64,000 bases of DNA from Rhodoferax fermentans (GCF_002017865.1 NZ_MTJN01000002.1:124001-188000); one strand, 5' to 3'. Counted from the stretch's first letter, positions 8,532-17,392 are shown. Program-made: numbers and translations. The notes: generated by a model not told the origin, from the letters alone.

Positions 8532-9497
8532 TCAGCCAAAGACCTGTTTGAGCGCCCGTGCGGCCGCTTGGTGGGCTTGGCGTGCCTCGGGAATGGCGCG
8601 CCCCATTTTCACGAACTCGTGCACCACACCGCGGTACAGCTCCAGGTCCACAGCGACCCCGGCGGCGCGCAGGCGGTCGGCGTAGAGCAGGCCCTCATCC
8701 ACCAGCGGATCACATTCGGCCAGACACACCCAGGCTGGCGCCACACCTGCCACATCGTCGGCCAGCAGCGGCGCAAAACGCCAGTCGTCGCGGTCGGCCT
8801 CTCTGCGCAGGAACAGCTTGAAAAAGTAGTCGATGTGGGCCTTCTCCAGCAGAAAACCCTGGCCAAAAGTCTTGTGTGAGGGCATCTCCTGCCGCGCTGA
8901 GCAGCCCGGGTAAATCAGCAACTGCAAGGCCAACGGCAAGCCAACATCACGCGCCTGCAGCGCACACACCGCCGCCAGCGTGCCGCCGGCACTGTCACCA
9001 CCCACAGCGATGCGCCGGGTGTCCAGGCCGACCTCCGCGCCCTGCTGAAACACCCAGTGCACAGCGTCCCAGGCGTCATCAAAGGCCACCGGAAAAAGAA
9101 ACTCGGGCGCCAGCCGGTACCCCACCGACAACACCGCACACTGCGCCAAATGGCTCAAGCTGCGGCACAGGCTGTCGTGGGTGGCAATGCTGCCCACCAC
9201 AAAACCGCCACCGTGAAAAAACACCAACACCGGCAGCGGCGCGCCTTCCACCTGAGCGGGTGCGTACAAACGCACAGGCAGTTCATAACCATCACGTGTG
9301 GGCACCGTGAAACTCTCCACGCGGGGCAGCTTGACCGGGCTGATCTCCAGCACGTTGGCACCCACTTCATACGCCAGACGCGCCTGGGCCGGGCTCAGCG
9401 CATGCAAGGGCAACTTGCTGGCGCGGGCCATGCGGTCCAGCACACTATGCATGGCGGGGGTCAGCAAACTGCGGGGGTTTCGGTGGTGGTGGGGCAT
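8532..9497 (-). CDS. Alpha/beta hydrolase, hormone-sensitive-lipase type esterase
   Basis: A 321-residue esterase of the HSL (family IV) group: HGGGF oxyanion-hole motif, GDSAGG nucleophile elbow (Ser), a late Asp in the AECDPLVDEG segment, and a His in YRGVVHEF completing the triad. These enzymes hydrolyse short-chain acyl esters in the cytoplasm. The start is uncertain: ATG at 9497 or 9452 are both plausible and neither has a clear ribosome site. No operon partner is visible; it is divergent from the TauE-like permease. Confidence 0.82.
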   Translation of the reverse strand: MPHHHRNPRSLLTPAMHSVLDRMARASKLPLHALSPAQARLAYEVGANVLEISPVKLPRVESFTVPTRDGYELPVRLYAPAQVEGAPLPVLVFFHGGGFVVGSIATHDSLCRSLSHLAQCAVLSVGYRLAPEFLFPVAFDDAWDAVHWVFQQGAEVGLDTRRIAVGGDSAGGTLAAVCALQARDVGLPLALQLLIYPGCSARQEMPSHKTFGQGFLLEKAHIDYFFKLFLRREADRDDWRFAPLLADDVAGVAPAWVCLAECDPLVDEGLLYADRLRAAGVAVDLELYRGVVHEFVKMGRAIPEARQAHQAAARALKQVFG

Positions 9498-9698
9498 GGA
9501 ATGAGGCGCGTAGCAAAGCAATGGGGCGCGATTGTCCTGCCAAAGTGGCAAGGTGTTGGTGGGCCGCCTGGCGTGGCACGGCGATGGCCAGGGAAGCTAC
9601 CCGTCACCTCGCCAACACCAGCTTAGACACATATCCATATAAGCACATCACCACAATGTCGTTTGATACATATCGGTTCACCCGTACAGTACGCGCCT

Positions 9699-10490
9699 AT
9701 GTTTGACATCGCATTCATTGTGGCGGGTTTTGTGGTCGGCACCGTGGTCGGTTTGACCGGGGTGGGCGGTGGCTCCTTGATGACGCCGATCCTGATTTTT
9801 GCCTTTGGTGTCAAGCCCTATATGGCAGTGGGCACCGACCTGCTGTTTGCCGCGTTCACCAAGATGGGCGGCACGGTCAAAACGGCGCGCTCGGGCCTGG
9901 TGCCCTGGCGTGTGGTGGTACACCTGTCGGCGGGCAGCATCCCGGCGGCGCTGGCCACCCTCTGGGTGCTCAAAAACATCGGCCCGGCCAACCCGCAGGT
10001 TCAGCATTGGATGACCACCACCCTGGGTGTCGCCCTGCTGCTCACGGCTGCTGCCACACTCTACAAAGCGCTGCGTGGCAAAACCGCACCGCAAAAGATC
10101 AGCGCCGGGCAGGAAACCCTGGCCACCACTGCCCGCCACTGGAGCCTGCCGCTGCTGTTTGGTGCTTTGATTGGCACGCTGGTGTCGCTCACCTCGGTCG
10201 GCGCAGGAGCCATTGGCGTCACCGTGTTGATGCTGCTGTACCCGATGTTGCCGCTATCGCGCATTGTGGCGGCCGACATTGCCTACGCGGTGCCGCTCAC
10301 GCTGGTGGCCGGGCTGGGGCACGCCTCGCTGGGTTCGGTAGACTGGCGCATGCTTGGTCTGCTGCTGGCGGGTTCCCTGCCGGGTATCTGGCTGGGCTCC
10401 CACTTCATGGTGCGGGTGCCGGAGCGTTTGATCCGCTCCCTGTTGTCGCTGCTGCTGGCGTATGCCGGTGCCAAGCTGATCACCATCTGA
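9699..10490 (+). CDS. TauE/SafE family anion permease (probable sulfite exporter or sulfate permease)
   Basis: A 263-residue integral membrane protein with about eight hydrophobic segments and the family's repeated glycine-rich motif (GLTGVGGGSLMTP near the N-terminus, LTSVGAGAIGVTVL in the second half). TauE/SafE proteins move sulfur-containing anions and related organics. It directly precedes cysI and the rest of the assimilatory sulfate operon on the same strand, which suggests sulfate, sulfite or thiosulfate transport. I chose the ATG at 9699, where the first membrane segment begins. Confidence 0.82.
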   Translation: MFDIAFIVAGFVVGTVVGLTGVGGGSLMTPILIFAFGVKPYMAVGTDLLFAAFTKMGGTVKTARSGLVPWRVVVHLSAGSIPAALATLWVLKNIGPANPQVQHWMTTTLGVALLLTAAATLYKALRGKTAPQKISAGQETLATTARHWSLPLLFGALIGTLVSLTSVGAGAIGVTVLMLLYPMLPLSRIVAADIAYAVPLTLVAGLGHASLGSVDWRMLGLLLAGSLPGIWLGSHFMVRVPERLIRSLLSLLLAYAGAKLITI

Positions 10491-10504
10491 CCCCTTTAAA
10501 CTCA

Positions 10505-10552
10505 TCTATTTATAGCTAACCGCTCAATCCATACAAGGGCTCAAGCCGGATT
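10505..10552. repeat. Dispersed repeat family A, copy 2
   Basis: Located between the permease and cysI, ending 12 bases before the cysI ATG. It carries TTATAGCTAACCGCT and ATACAAGGGCTCAAGCCGG, the degenerate family core. It lies in the 5' leader of cysI inside an apparent operon. Confidence 0.65.
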
Positions 10553-10563
10553 TCACTCTTACC

Positions 10564-12384
10564 ATGTACCACTACACCGACTTTGACCGCCAATTCGTCC
10601 AGCAGCGCGCCGCGCAGTACCGCGACCAGCTGCAACGCCACCTTGCAGGTGAGCTCAAAGACGAGGACTTTCGCCCGCTGCGCCTGCAAAACGGCTGGTA
10701 TGTGCAACGCTACGCACCGATGCTGCGTGTGGCTGTGCCTTATGGCGAACTGGCCAGCCGCCAGTTGCGTGTGCTGGCCAAGATTGCCCGCGACTACGAC
10801 CAGCCCAGCGCCGAGGTGCTGGGCACCGCACTGAGCAAACAGGCCGAACTCGGCACCCAGAGCCTGGCCGTGGGTTACGGCCACTTCACCACGCGGCAAA
10901 ACGTGCAGTTCAACTGGATTGCCTTGGACAAGAGTGCCGACGTGATGGAGCTGCTGGCCAGTGTCGACATGCACGGCATCCAGACCAGTGGCAACTGCAT
11001 CCGCAACATCACCGGTGACGCGCTGGCCGGCATTGCGCCCGACGAACACATCGACCCACGCCCCTACTGCGAAATCATGCGCCAGTGGAGCACCCTGCAC
11101 CCCGAGTTTGCTTTCCTGCCGCGCAAGTTCAAGATTGCCGTCTCGGGCGCGGCGGAAGACCGTGCCGCCACCGCCTGGCATGACGTGGGCCTGCACCTGA
11201 TCCACAACGACCAGGGTGAGGTCGGTTTCAAGGTGTTGGTCGGTGGTGGCATGGGCCGCACACCGATCATTGGCCGCACCATCCGCGAGTTTGTGCCATG
11301 GAACCAGATCCTCAACTTCCTCGAAGCCGTGGTGCGCGTCTACAACCGTTTTGGCCGCCGCGACAACCTGTACAAAGCCCGCATCAAGATTTTGGTCAAA
11401 GCTGAAGGCCAGCGTTATTTTGACGAGGTCGAAGCCGAGTACCAGGCCATTCTGGCGCACGACGGTGGCCAACACGCCATCCCGCAGGCCGAGCTGGATC
11501 GAGTGACCGCCTGCTTCAAGGCGCCAAGCATCACGCTGGACGACACAAGCGCTGCCGCCGAGTCGATCCTTGCGACGCTGTCAACCAAAGACCAAGCCGA
11601 ATACCAGCGCTGGTTACAACAAAACGTCAAGGGCCACAAATACCCGGCTTTGCGCGCGGTGACCCTGTCGTTCAAACGCCTGGGCCTGGCCCCGGGGGAT
11701 GCCTCGGCCGACCAGCTCGATGCCGCGGCCGACCTGGCCGACCGTTTCAGCGCCGGTGAAGCCCGCGTCAGCCATGAACAAAACCTGCTCTTGCCCTGGG
11801 TGCGTGCCAGCGACCTGCCCGCACTCTGGCAAGCCGCCCGCGCGCTGGGCCTGGCCCGGCCCAATATCGGCCTGCTGACCGACATCATTGCCTGCCCGGG
11901 TGGTGACTTCTGCGCGCTGGCCAATGCCCGCTCCATCCCAATTGCCGAGGCCATCACCGAACGCTTCCAGGACCTCGACGAGTTGTTTGACCTGGGCGAG
12001 ATCGACTTGCACATCAGCGGTTGTATCAACTCCTGTGGCCACCACCACAGCGGCCACATCGGTGTGCTGGGTGTCGACAAGGACGGGCGCGAGTGGTACC
12101 AGGTGTCGCTCGGCGGCTCTGACGGCAGCGCGCTGAGCGGCGACGCCATCCCCGGCAAGGTGATTGGCCCCTCGTTTGCCGCCAGTGAGGTGGCCGATGT
12201 GGTCGAGGCTCTGCTCGACACCTATCGCACAGCACGCACCCCCGGTGAGAACTTCATCAGCTGCGTGCGCCGCCTCGGGCTCGACCCCTTCAAAGCGGCG
12301 GGCAACGCCGCCCGCCACGAAACCCGCGACGCAGGCCAGGTGCTCAACGTGCACCTCAACAGCGCCGACGCCTTGACCGACTGA
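10564..12384 (+). CDS. cysI: Assimilatory sulfite reductase hemoprotein
   Basis: A 606-residue nitrite/sulfite reductase family protein with two ferredoxin-like half domains and siroheme/4Fe-4S domains. The cluster cysteines appear as CPGGDFC and GCINSCGHHHSGH; the first half contains HFTTRQNVQFNW and TSGNCIRNITGD. It reduces sulfite to sulfide with six electrons. Context (cysHDN, DUF934) supports sulfite rather than nitrite as substrate. No cysJ flavoprotein is present in the operon, so the electron donor is probably ferredoxin or encoded elsewhere. Confidence 0.92.
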   Translation: MYHYTDFDRQFVQQRAAQYRDQLQRHLAGELKDEDFRPLRLQNGWYVQRYAPMLRVAVPYGELASRQLRVLAKIARDYDQPSAEVLGTALSKQAELGTQSLAVGYGHFTTRQNVQFNWIALDKSADVMELLASVDMHGIQTSGNCIRNITGDALAGIAPDEHIDPRPYCEIMRQWSTLHPEFAFLPRKFKIAVSGAAEDRAATAWHDVGLHLIHNDQGEVGFKVLVGGGMGRTPIIGRTIREFVPWNQILNFLEAVVRVYNRFGRRDNLYKARIKILVKAEGQRYFDEVEAEYQAILAHDGGQHAIPQAELDRVTACFKAPSITLDDTSAAAESILATLSTKDQAEYQRWLQQNVKGHKYPALRAVTLSFKRLGLAPGDASADQLDAAADLADRFSAGEARVSHEQNLLLPWVRASDLPALWQAARALGLARPNIGLLTDIIACPGGDFCALANARSIPIAEAITERFQDLDELFDLGEIDLHISGCINSCGHHHSGHIGVLGVDKDGREWYQVSLGGSDGSALSGDAIPGKVIGPSFAASEVADVVEALLDTYRTARTPGENFISCVRRLGLDPFKAAGNAARHETRDAGQVLNVHLNSADALTD

Positions 12385-12403
12385 GCAGCTGCTCCCACAC
12401 GCC

Positions 12404-12799
12404 ATGAACAAATCCATTAAATTGATAGCTGCTGACGCTGACCAGGCAAGGGCTACAGGCCCAAATGTCTTAAAAATAGCGAACGACGCCAACCCGGCCG
12501 AGGTCAACCTGGACGGGATCGAGCGCATCGACCTGCACTTCCCCAAGTTCACCGATGGCCGCGCCTACAGCCAGGCGTTTTTGTTGCGCCGTCGGCTCGG
12601 TTTCAAAGGCGAGTTGCGCGCCACCGGTGATGTGCTGGTGGACCAACTGCAGCTGATGCAGCGCAGCGGCTTTGATGCTGCGGTGTTGCGCGCTGACCAG
12701 AGCCTGGCCGCCGCCGAACGCGCGCTGGCGCTGTTTGCCGACTTCTACCAAGGTGACGCAGCGCACCCCCAACCCCATTTCACCGGGTCCCAAGCATGA
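12404..12799 (+). CDS. DUF934 protein of the sulfite reduction operon
   Basis: A 131-residue protein of the DUF934 family, which in proteobacteria almost always sits next to cysI and has been proposed to assist sulfite reduction; no biochemical activity is established. Family features: IERIDLHFPKFTDGRAYSQA, LLRRRLGFKGELRATGDVL and QLQLMQRSGFD. The first 25 or so residues derive from a family A repeat (12413-12466). The stop overlaps the cysH start by four bases (ATGA), implying translational coupling. Confidence 0.85.
   Translation: MNKSIKLIAADADQARATGPNVLKIANDANPAEVNLDGIERIDLHFPKFTDGRAYSQAFLLRRRLGFKGELRATGDVLVDQLQLMQRSGFDAAVLRADQSLAAAERALALFADFYQGDAAHPQPHFTGSQA
12413..12466. repeat. Dispersed repeat family A, copy 3 (inside the DUF934 gene)
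   Basis: Very good family match: TTGATAGCTGCTGACGC followed by CAAGGGCTACAGGCCCAAA. It starts 9 bases after the ATG and is read in frame, supplying the N-terminal residues of the protein. Confidence 0.85.
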
Positions 12800-13542
12800 G
12801 CGCCATCGACCTCAACGCTCGCGCCTCCAGCACCTATGCCGACAAGCTGGCAGAGACCAGCGTGCTGTTGCAACAGGCAGCACGCGACCACGCGGCCAGC
12901 GCCCCCGGTGGCGCATCACGCATCACCTTGGCCTGCAGCCTGGGCGCTGAAGACATGGTGCTGGCCCACCTGATCAACCAGTTGCAGCTGAACATCGGCA
13001 TTTTTGTGTTGGAAACCGGCCAGTTGCACCCAGAAACACTGGCTTTGCTGGACCGCCTCAAAGCCACCTCCCGTGCGCCGGTTGAGGTGTTCACCCCGGT
13101 GACCGAGTCGGTGGTGCAGTTTGTGGACCGTGAAGGCAAAGACGCGATGTACAAAAGCATCGAGTTGCGCAAAGTCTGCTGCCACATCCGCAAGATGGAG
13201 CCGCTGGGCCGCGCGCTGGCTGGCAAAGCCGCCTGGGTCACCGGCCTGCGCCGCGAACAGTCCGGCGCCCGCGCCGAGGTGCCGCTCATCGACAGCAGCG
13301 ATGCCAAGATCACCAAGCTCAACCCCCTGGCCAACTGGACCTGGGGCGACGTCTGGTTCTACATTGCCGAAAACAAGGTGGACTACAACCCCTTGCACGA
13401 CCAGTTTTACCCCAGCATCGGCTGCGCACCCTGCACCCGCGCCATCAGCATGGGAGAAGACTTCCGCGCCGGACGCTGGTGGTGGGAGGACGAAACCGCC
13501 AAGGAATGTGGCCTGCACGTCAAAGACAAGGCCGCCGCATGA
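12796..13542 (+). CDS. cysH: Adenylyl-sulfate (APS) reductase, 4Fe-4S type
   Basis: A 248-residue PAPS/APS reductase. The paired cysteines VCCHIRK and CAPCTRAI bind a 4Fe-4S cluster and mark the bacterial APS-reducing (rather than PAPS) class. The catalytic cysteine is in the C-terminal ECGLH motif. It reduces adenylyl sulfate to sulfite using thioredoxin. The start overlaps the DUF934 stop by four bases, and its own stop overlaps cysD in the same way, so the three are tightly coupled. The absence of a visible APS kinase (cysC) fits direct APS reduction. Confidence 0.93.
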   Translation: MSAIDLNARASSTYADKLAETSVLLQQAARDHAASAPGGASRITLACSLGAEDMVLAHLINQLQLNIGIFVLETGQLHPETLALLDRLKATSRAPVEVFTPVTESVVQFVDREGKDAMYKSIELRKVCCHIRKMEPLGRALAGKAAWVTGLRREQSGARAEVPLIDSSDAKITKLNPLANWTWGDVWFYIAENKVDYNPLHDQFYPSIGCAPCTRAISMGEDFRAGRWWWEDETAKECGLHVKDKAAA

Positions 13543-14510
13543 ACACCCGCACCCCACCCGAACTTTTGCAAGCCATGACGACACACCACCGCCCCGACCA
13601 TCTGAGCAACGCCCACCTGGACGCGCTGGAAGAAGAAACCATCTTTGTCCTGCGCGAAGTGGCCGCCGCCTTCGAGCGCCCCACGCTGCTGTTCTCGGGC
13701 GGCAAGGACTCGCTGGTGATGCTCAAGTGCGCCGAAAAAGCCTTTGGAACCCCTGCCACCGGCGGCAAGATTCCCTACCCGCTGCTGATGATCGACACCG
13801 GCCACAACTTCCACGAAGTGACCGACTTCCGCGACTTCCGCGCCAAAGAACTCGGTGCCGATCTGATCGTGCGCAGCGTCGAAGACTCGATGGCGCGCGG
13901 CACCGTGCGCCTGGCGCACCCGGGTGAGAGCCGCAACGTGCACCAGTCGGTCACGCTGCTCGAAGCCATCGAAGAATTCCGCTTTGACGCACTGATTGGC
14001 GGCGCCCGCCGCGACGAGGAAAAAGCCCGCGCCAAGGAACGCATCTTCAGCCACCGCGACAGCTTCGGCCAATGGCAGCCCAAAGACCAGCGCCCCGAAC
14101 TCTGGACGCTGTTCAACACCAAGTTGCAACCCGGCGAACATTTCCGTGTGTTCCCCATCAGCAACTGGACCGAGCTGGACGTGTGGCAATACATCGAACG
14201 CGAACAGATCGCCCTGCCCTCGCTCTACTACACGCACAAACGCGAGGTGGTCGAACGCAAGGGACTGCTGGTGCCGGTGACTGAACTCACCCCCCTGAAG
14301 CCCGGCGAAGTAGCCGAGCTGCGCGACGTGCGCTTTCGCACCGTGGGCGACATCACCTGCACCTGCCCGGTGGAAAGCCTGGCCGCCACACCCGAGCAGA
14401 TCGTGCACGAAACCCTGGCCGCCGACGTGAGTGAACGCGGCGCCACACGCATGGACGACAAAACCTCCGAGGCGTCGATGGAGAAGCGCAAGAAGGACGG
14501 TTACTTCTGA
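13539..14510 (+). CDS. cysD: Sulfate adenylyltransferase subunit 2
   Basis: A 323-residue adenylyltransferase of the PP-loop type (SGGKDS near residue 49) with GGARRDEEKARAKERIFS and a C-terminal KRKKDGYF. It makes APS from ATP and sulfate, together with the GTPase CysN. I chose the ATG at 13539, which overlaps the cysH stop as ATGA; an internal ATG at 13575 is an alternative. Confidence 0.93.
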   Translation: MNTRTPPELLQAMTTHHRPDHLSNAHLDALEEETIFVLREVAAAFERPTLLFSGGKDSLVMLKCAEKAFGTPATGGKIPYPLLMIDTGHNFHEVTDFRDFRAKELGADLIVRSVEDSMARGTVRLAHPGESRNVHQSVTLLEAIEEFRFDALIGGARRDEEKARAKERIFSHRDSFGQWQPKDQRPELWTLFNTKLQPGEHFRVFPISNWTELDVWQYIEREQIALPSLYYTHKREVVERKGLLVPVTELTPLKPGEVAELRDVRFRTVGDITCTCPVESLAATPEQIVHETLAADVSERGATRMDDKTSEASMEKRKKDGYF

Positions 14511-14566
14511 TGGCCATGGCTTTGGGGGTTCTACCCGGCGCAGCGACTGGGGCATGTGCATGCGGT

Positions 14567-14639
14567 TTTGGGGTGAAAACACACGCGAAACCGACGTTGC
14601 AACCCACCACCACTTCAGACGCGCGCCTTTCACCCCAAA
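14567..14639 (+). repeat. 12-base perfect inverted repeat between cysD and cysN
   Basis: TTTGGGGTGAAA (14567-14578) and its exact complement TTTCACCCCAAA (14628-14639) are separated by 49 bases in the cysD-cysN gap. They could form a long-loop stem in the operon mRNA. No T-run follows, so it is not a normal terminator. Confidence 0.6.
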
Positions 14640-14705
14640 GCCCGGTCACCTACCCCAATCACCCCGCCGAGCGCCAACGAAATGAATCCAACTGGAACGA
14701 CTGCA

Positions 14706-16109
14706 ATGAACACTACAACATCAGTAGCGACTAGCCCAGACAATACAAGGACTAATGGCCCATTTGACCAACAATCCGCCCTCAAGTTCATCACCTGCGG
14801 CAGCGTCGATGACGGCAAAAGCACCTTGATTGGCCGCCTGCTGCTCGACAGCAAAAGTGTGCTGCAAGACCAACTCGCCAACGTCTCCAAAAGCGGCGAA
14901 GCCGATTTGGCGCAGTTCACCGACGGCCTGAGCGCCGAGCGTGAACAAGGCATCACCATCGACGTGGCCTACCGCTACTTCAACACCGCCGAGCGCAAAT
15001 TCATCATCGGCGACGCCCCCGGCCACGAGCAATACACCCGCAACATGGTCACCGCCGCCAGCAGCGCCGACGCCGCCGTGGTGCTGGTCGACGCCACCAA
15101 ACTGCAGTGGCAAGACCCAGCTTTGAGCCTGCTGCCCCAAACCCGCCGCCACAGCCTGCTGTGCCAACTGCTGCGTGTGCCCAGCATCGTCTTCGCCGTC
15201 AACAAACTCGACGCCCTCGAAGACGCCGCCAAACCTGAAACCGCTGGCCAGGCCACTGTCGCGTTCACCCACATCCGGGGCGCGCTGGAAAAGTTTGCGC
15301 AGGCTGCTGGCATTGAAGTGACCACCATCGTGCCGATTTCCGCCCTCAAAGGCCACAACGTGGTGGACGCGGCAGAGGGCTGGTGCGGCTACACCGGCCC
15401 GAGCCTGCTCGACATTCTGGAACTGCTGCCAGTGACCCCCGCCGACACCGCGCTGCCCTTTGCCTTCCCGGTGCAGTGGGTCGAAAAATTCAGCAGCTCG
15501 TCCGACACCTCCCAAGGCCGCCGCATTTTCTGGGGCCGGGTTGCCAACGGTGTGGCCCAAATTGGCCAGCAGGTCAAAGTGCTGCCCAGCGGCCAGACCG
15601 CCACGGTGGCCCAGGTGCTGGGCACCACACGCAAGCCCGGCATCGTGCAGGCCGGTCACAGCGCCGGTGTCGTGCTCGACCGTGAAGTGGATGTGTCACG
15701 CGGTGATTGGCTGCTAGCCCCGGTGCCGCCTGCTCCTGCCGCTATCACTTCTGATGACGACTTTGCTGATACACCCACCGCCACCAGCCTGCCACCCAGC
15801 CGCGAAATCAGCGCCACCGTCGCCTGGATGGACGACGAACCACTGGTCGCCGGCCGCGTTTACTGGGCGCTTCACGGCCACCGCTGGGTCAAGGCGCGTG
15901 TTAAACGCGTGGTGCACCGCCTGGACATCAACACCCTGGCCGAAGAAAACGCCGACACCTTGCCCGCCAACAGCATCGGCCACATCGAGCTGCTGCTGCA
16001 AGAACCGATTGCCGCCCTGCCATTCGCCCAGTCGCGTGTGCTGGGCTCGCTGGTGCTGGTGGACACCGCCACCCACCGGACAGCGGGGGCTGTGTTGGTG
16101 AATGGGTGA
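14706..16109 (+). CDS. cysN: Sulfate adenylyltransferase subunit 1 (GTPase)
   Basis: A 467-residue translation-factor-like GTPase. G1 is GSVDDGKST, G3 DAPGHEQY, G4 NKLD; REQGITIDVAYRYF is the effector region typical of CysN. GTP hydrolysis drives APS formation by CysD. The start is ambiguous: ATG at 14682 or 14706; a GGAACGA stretch precedes the latter. The variable N-terminus and a 20-residue Ala/Pro/Asp-rich insert before the C-terminal beta domain both appear to come from degenerate family A repeats. There is no CysC fusion. Confidence 0.9.
   Translation: MNTTTSVATSPDNTRTNGPFDQQSALKFITCGSVDDGKSTLIGRLLLDSKSVLQDQLANVSKSGEADLAQFTDGLSAEREQGITIDVAYRYFNTAERKFIIGDAPGHEQYTRNMVTAASSADAAVVLVDATKLQWQDPALSLLPQTRRHSLLCQLLRVPSIVFAVNKLDALEDAAKPETAGQATVAFTHIRGALEKFAQAAGIEVTTIVPISALKGHNVVDAAEGWCGYTGPSLLDILELLPVTPADTALPFAFPVQWVEKFSSSSDTSQGRRIFWGRVANGVAQIGQQVKVLPSGQTATVAQVLGTTRKPGIVQAGHSAGVVLDREVDVSRGDWLLAPVPPAPAAITSDDDFADTPTATSLPPSREISATVAWMDDEPLVAGRVYWALHGHRWVKARVKRVVHRLDINTLAEENADTLPANSIGHIELLLQEPIAALPFAQSRVLGSLVLVDTATHRTAGAVLVNG
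14714..14766. repeat. Dispersed repeat family A, degenerate copy 4 (cysN 5' end)
   Basis: CAGTAGCGACTAGCCC, then AATACAAGGACTAATGGCC: the family layout with several substitutions. It is translated as the non-conserved N-terminus of CysN. Confidence 0.5.
15706..15760. repeat. Dispersed repeat family A, degenerate copy 5 (inside cysN)
   Basis: Reverse-orientation layout: TTGGCTGCTAGCCCC, about 22 unrelated bases, then GCTATCACTTCTGATG. Translated in frame as a low-complexity insert. Confidence 0.45.
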
Positions 16110-16382
16110 CAGGGACGCGGCAAAGGCATCGCGACTTGCCGTGCGCTGCCTGGTGAACTCGCTGGGTGGCGCAGCCCTCGGGCCAGTCAGAGCGTCATGG
16201 CTGGTCTGAACAAAACATGCCTCTAGCCCACGTCTTGCGTTGGCACAAAGCTACCAAATATGCAGCATTTCAATGGAGCCAACAACCGAATATTCGCACC
16301 GTTGGATGCGGGCCTGAACAGCGACAACAGGCTGACAGAAGCCATTGGGATCTTGGCTGCCAAGAGCAGGACCTGACTGATG
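16110..16382. other. Lower-GC intergenic stretch after cysN
   Basis: About 270 bases with clearly lower GC than the cys genes. I see no convincing gene, RNA or terminator in it. It opens a patch that extends to about 17390 and looks foreign to the flanking operons. Confidence 0.5.
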
Positions 16383-17018
16383 TTAGGCATCAGCGCTTTC
16401 ATGAACCTGTACGGGGAGTCCAAGTCGGATCAACTGCATTATCGACTTCGGGGTCAGTACGTCTACATCTACATCTGGAGTCAAGGTGGTATTCGAGTAG
16501 CCCGATGAACTCCAAATACGGACGCCGTGTAGCCGAACCAGATAGGCATGACCATCGAGAGAGAACATTGCGCCCGGTGGCAGTGAATCCAGGCTGGCCC
16601 GATAGGTCGCTTTCTTCCTCTGTCCGTCAATACGTTCGCTATGGAGTTGCGAGTCAATCTCCTTGACACCGATTGACATCGAACTATTCAGGCTTTCAGG
16701 AAAACTCGCCCAAAGCTCCTTAAAAACTGCCAACTCTGCCTTGCGACAATCGTTGCAGGGGCGATGCCCAGCCGCGTAGGCCGTTGCTTCATCGAGGAAG
16801 AAGAGCTCTGAATAGCTGAACGGTTGCGTCTTGAAGAGTGGGCGTCGATCAATTCCCTTGAAATCCTTGACGCAGAAAATCCAGCGCTTTCTATCCCAAG
16901 TCTTCTTCACTTCTCTGAACTGATCATGAACTACTCCACGGTTGCCCATGAACTGAACGATCCGGTTCTTGTCGCGGCGAAGGTTTGACCAGGGGTCAAC
17001 GGTGTTCTGCAGTAGCAC
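16383..17018 (-). CDS. Conserved hypothetical protein with H-x2-C-x2-C motif
   Basis: A 211-residue protein of unknown function. The GTG start at 17018 is supported by an AAAGGA ribosome site with a 7-base spacer. The segment FFLDEATAYAAGHRPCNDCRK resembles the Ada-type zinc-binding signature and, from memory, recurs in a widespread uncharacterised family together with MGNRGVVHD and RRWI/KRWIFC...FKG blocks near the N-terminus, all present here. The C-terminal half (SLPPGAMFSLDGHAYLVR) looks like a beta-rich domain. Base composition is lower in GC than in neighbouring genes, suggesting transfer. No partner gene is adjacent. Confidence 0.7.
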   Translation of the reverse strand: MLLQNTVDPWSNLRRDKNRIVQFMGNRGVVHDQFREVKKTWDRKRWIFCVKDFKGIDRRPLFKTQPFSYSELFFLDEATAYAAGHRPCNDCRKAELAVFKELWASFPESLNSSMSIGVKEIDSQLHSERIDGQRKKATYRASLDSLPPGAMFSLDGHAYLVRLHGVRIWSSSGYSNTTLTPDVDVDVLTPKSIMQLIRLGLPVQVHESADA

Positions 17019-17392
17019 AGCATTTTCCTTTCAGATGCTTAACGAACAAAAGGGATTTCCCCGCCCCGACTGAGCCGCGAGTCGTTGCAGCTGCGGCTAT
17101 CAGCAACTGCGTGCAGCGATGGAGGGGGGAATCATGACCATCGTACCGAATGACTCCTGACGCTGCATTGGAGTCGTTCAACAACCGTTCAGATACCCGG
17201 TTATCCGGGCGCCAGCACCCAGTCTCAAACGATATTAGCCACAAAACCCTCCCTGCTCTCAGGTCATGTGGACTCAGACAGGGGCCGATGTCGCAAAGCG
17301 AAGCGCGTCAGAGGCCCGCCGCCTGAGTACACATGGACCACCGCCATTGCTGGTACATACCTAGATACAGCCTGTCGTTTACGGACAAGCCC
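17019..17392. other. Non-coding lower-GC gap
   Basis: About 370 bases upstream of the hypothetical gene. No ribosome-site-supported frame is visible. A minus-strand frame encodes a P-loop-like GSVGAGKS, but it is short and lacks other support. Confidence 0.4.

Noticed and set aside
9663..9691. Candidate promoter TTGATA/TACAGT upstream of the TauE-like gene
   Set aside because: The match to consensus is moderate and no CysB-type site could be recognised; too weak to list.
16996..17244. Short minus-strand frame with GSVGAGKS, resembling a Walker A motif
   Set aside because: Only 82 codons, no ribosome site, no Walker B, and it ends inside the leader of the neighbouring gene. A chance match is likely.
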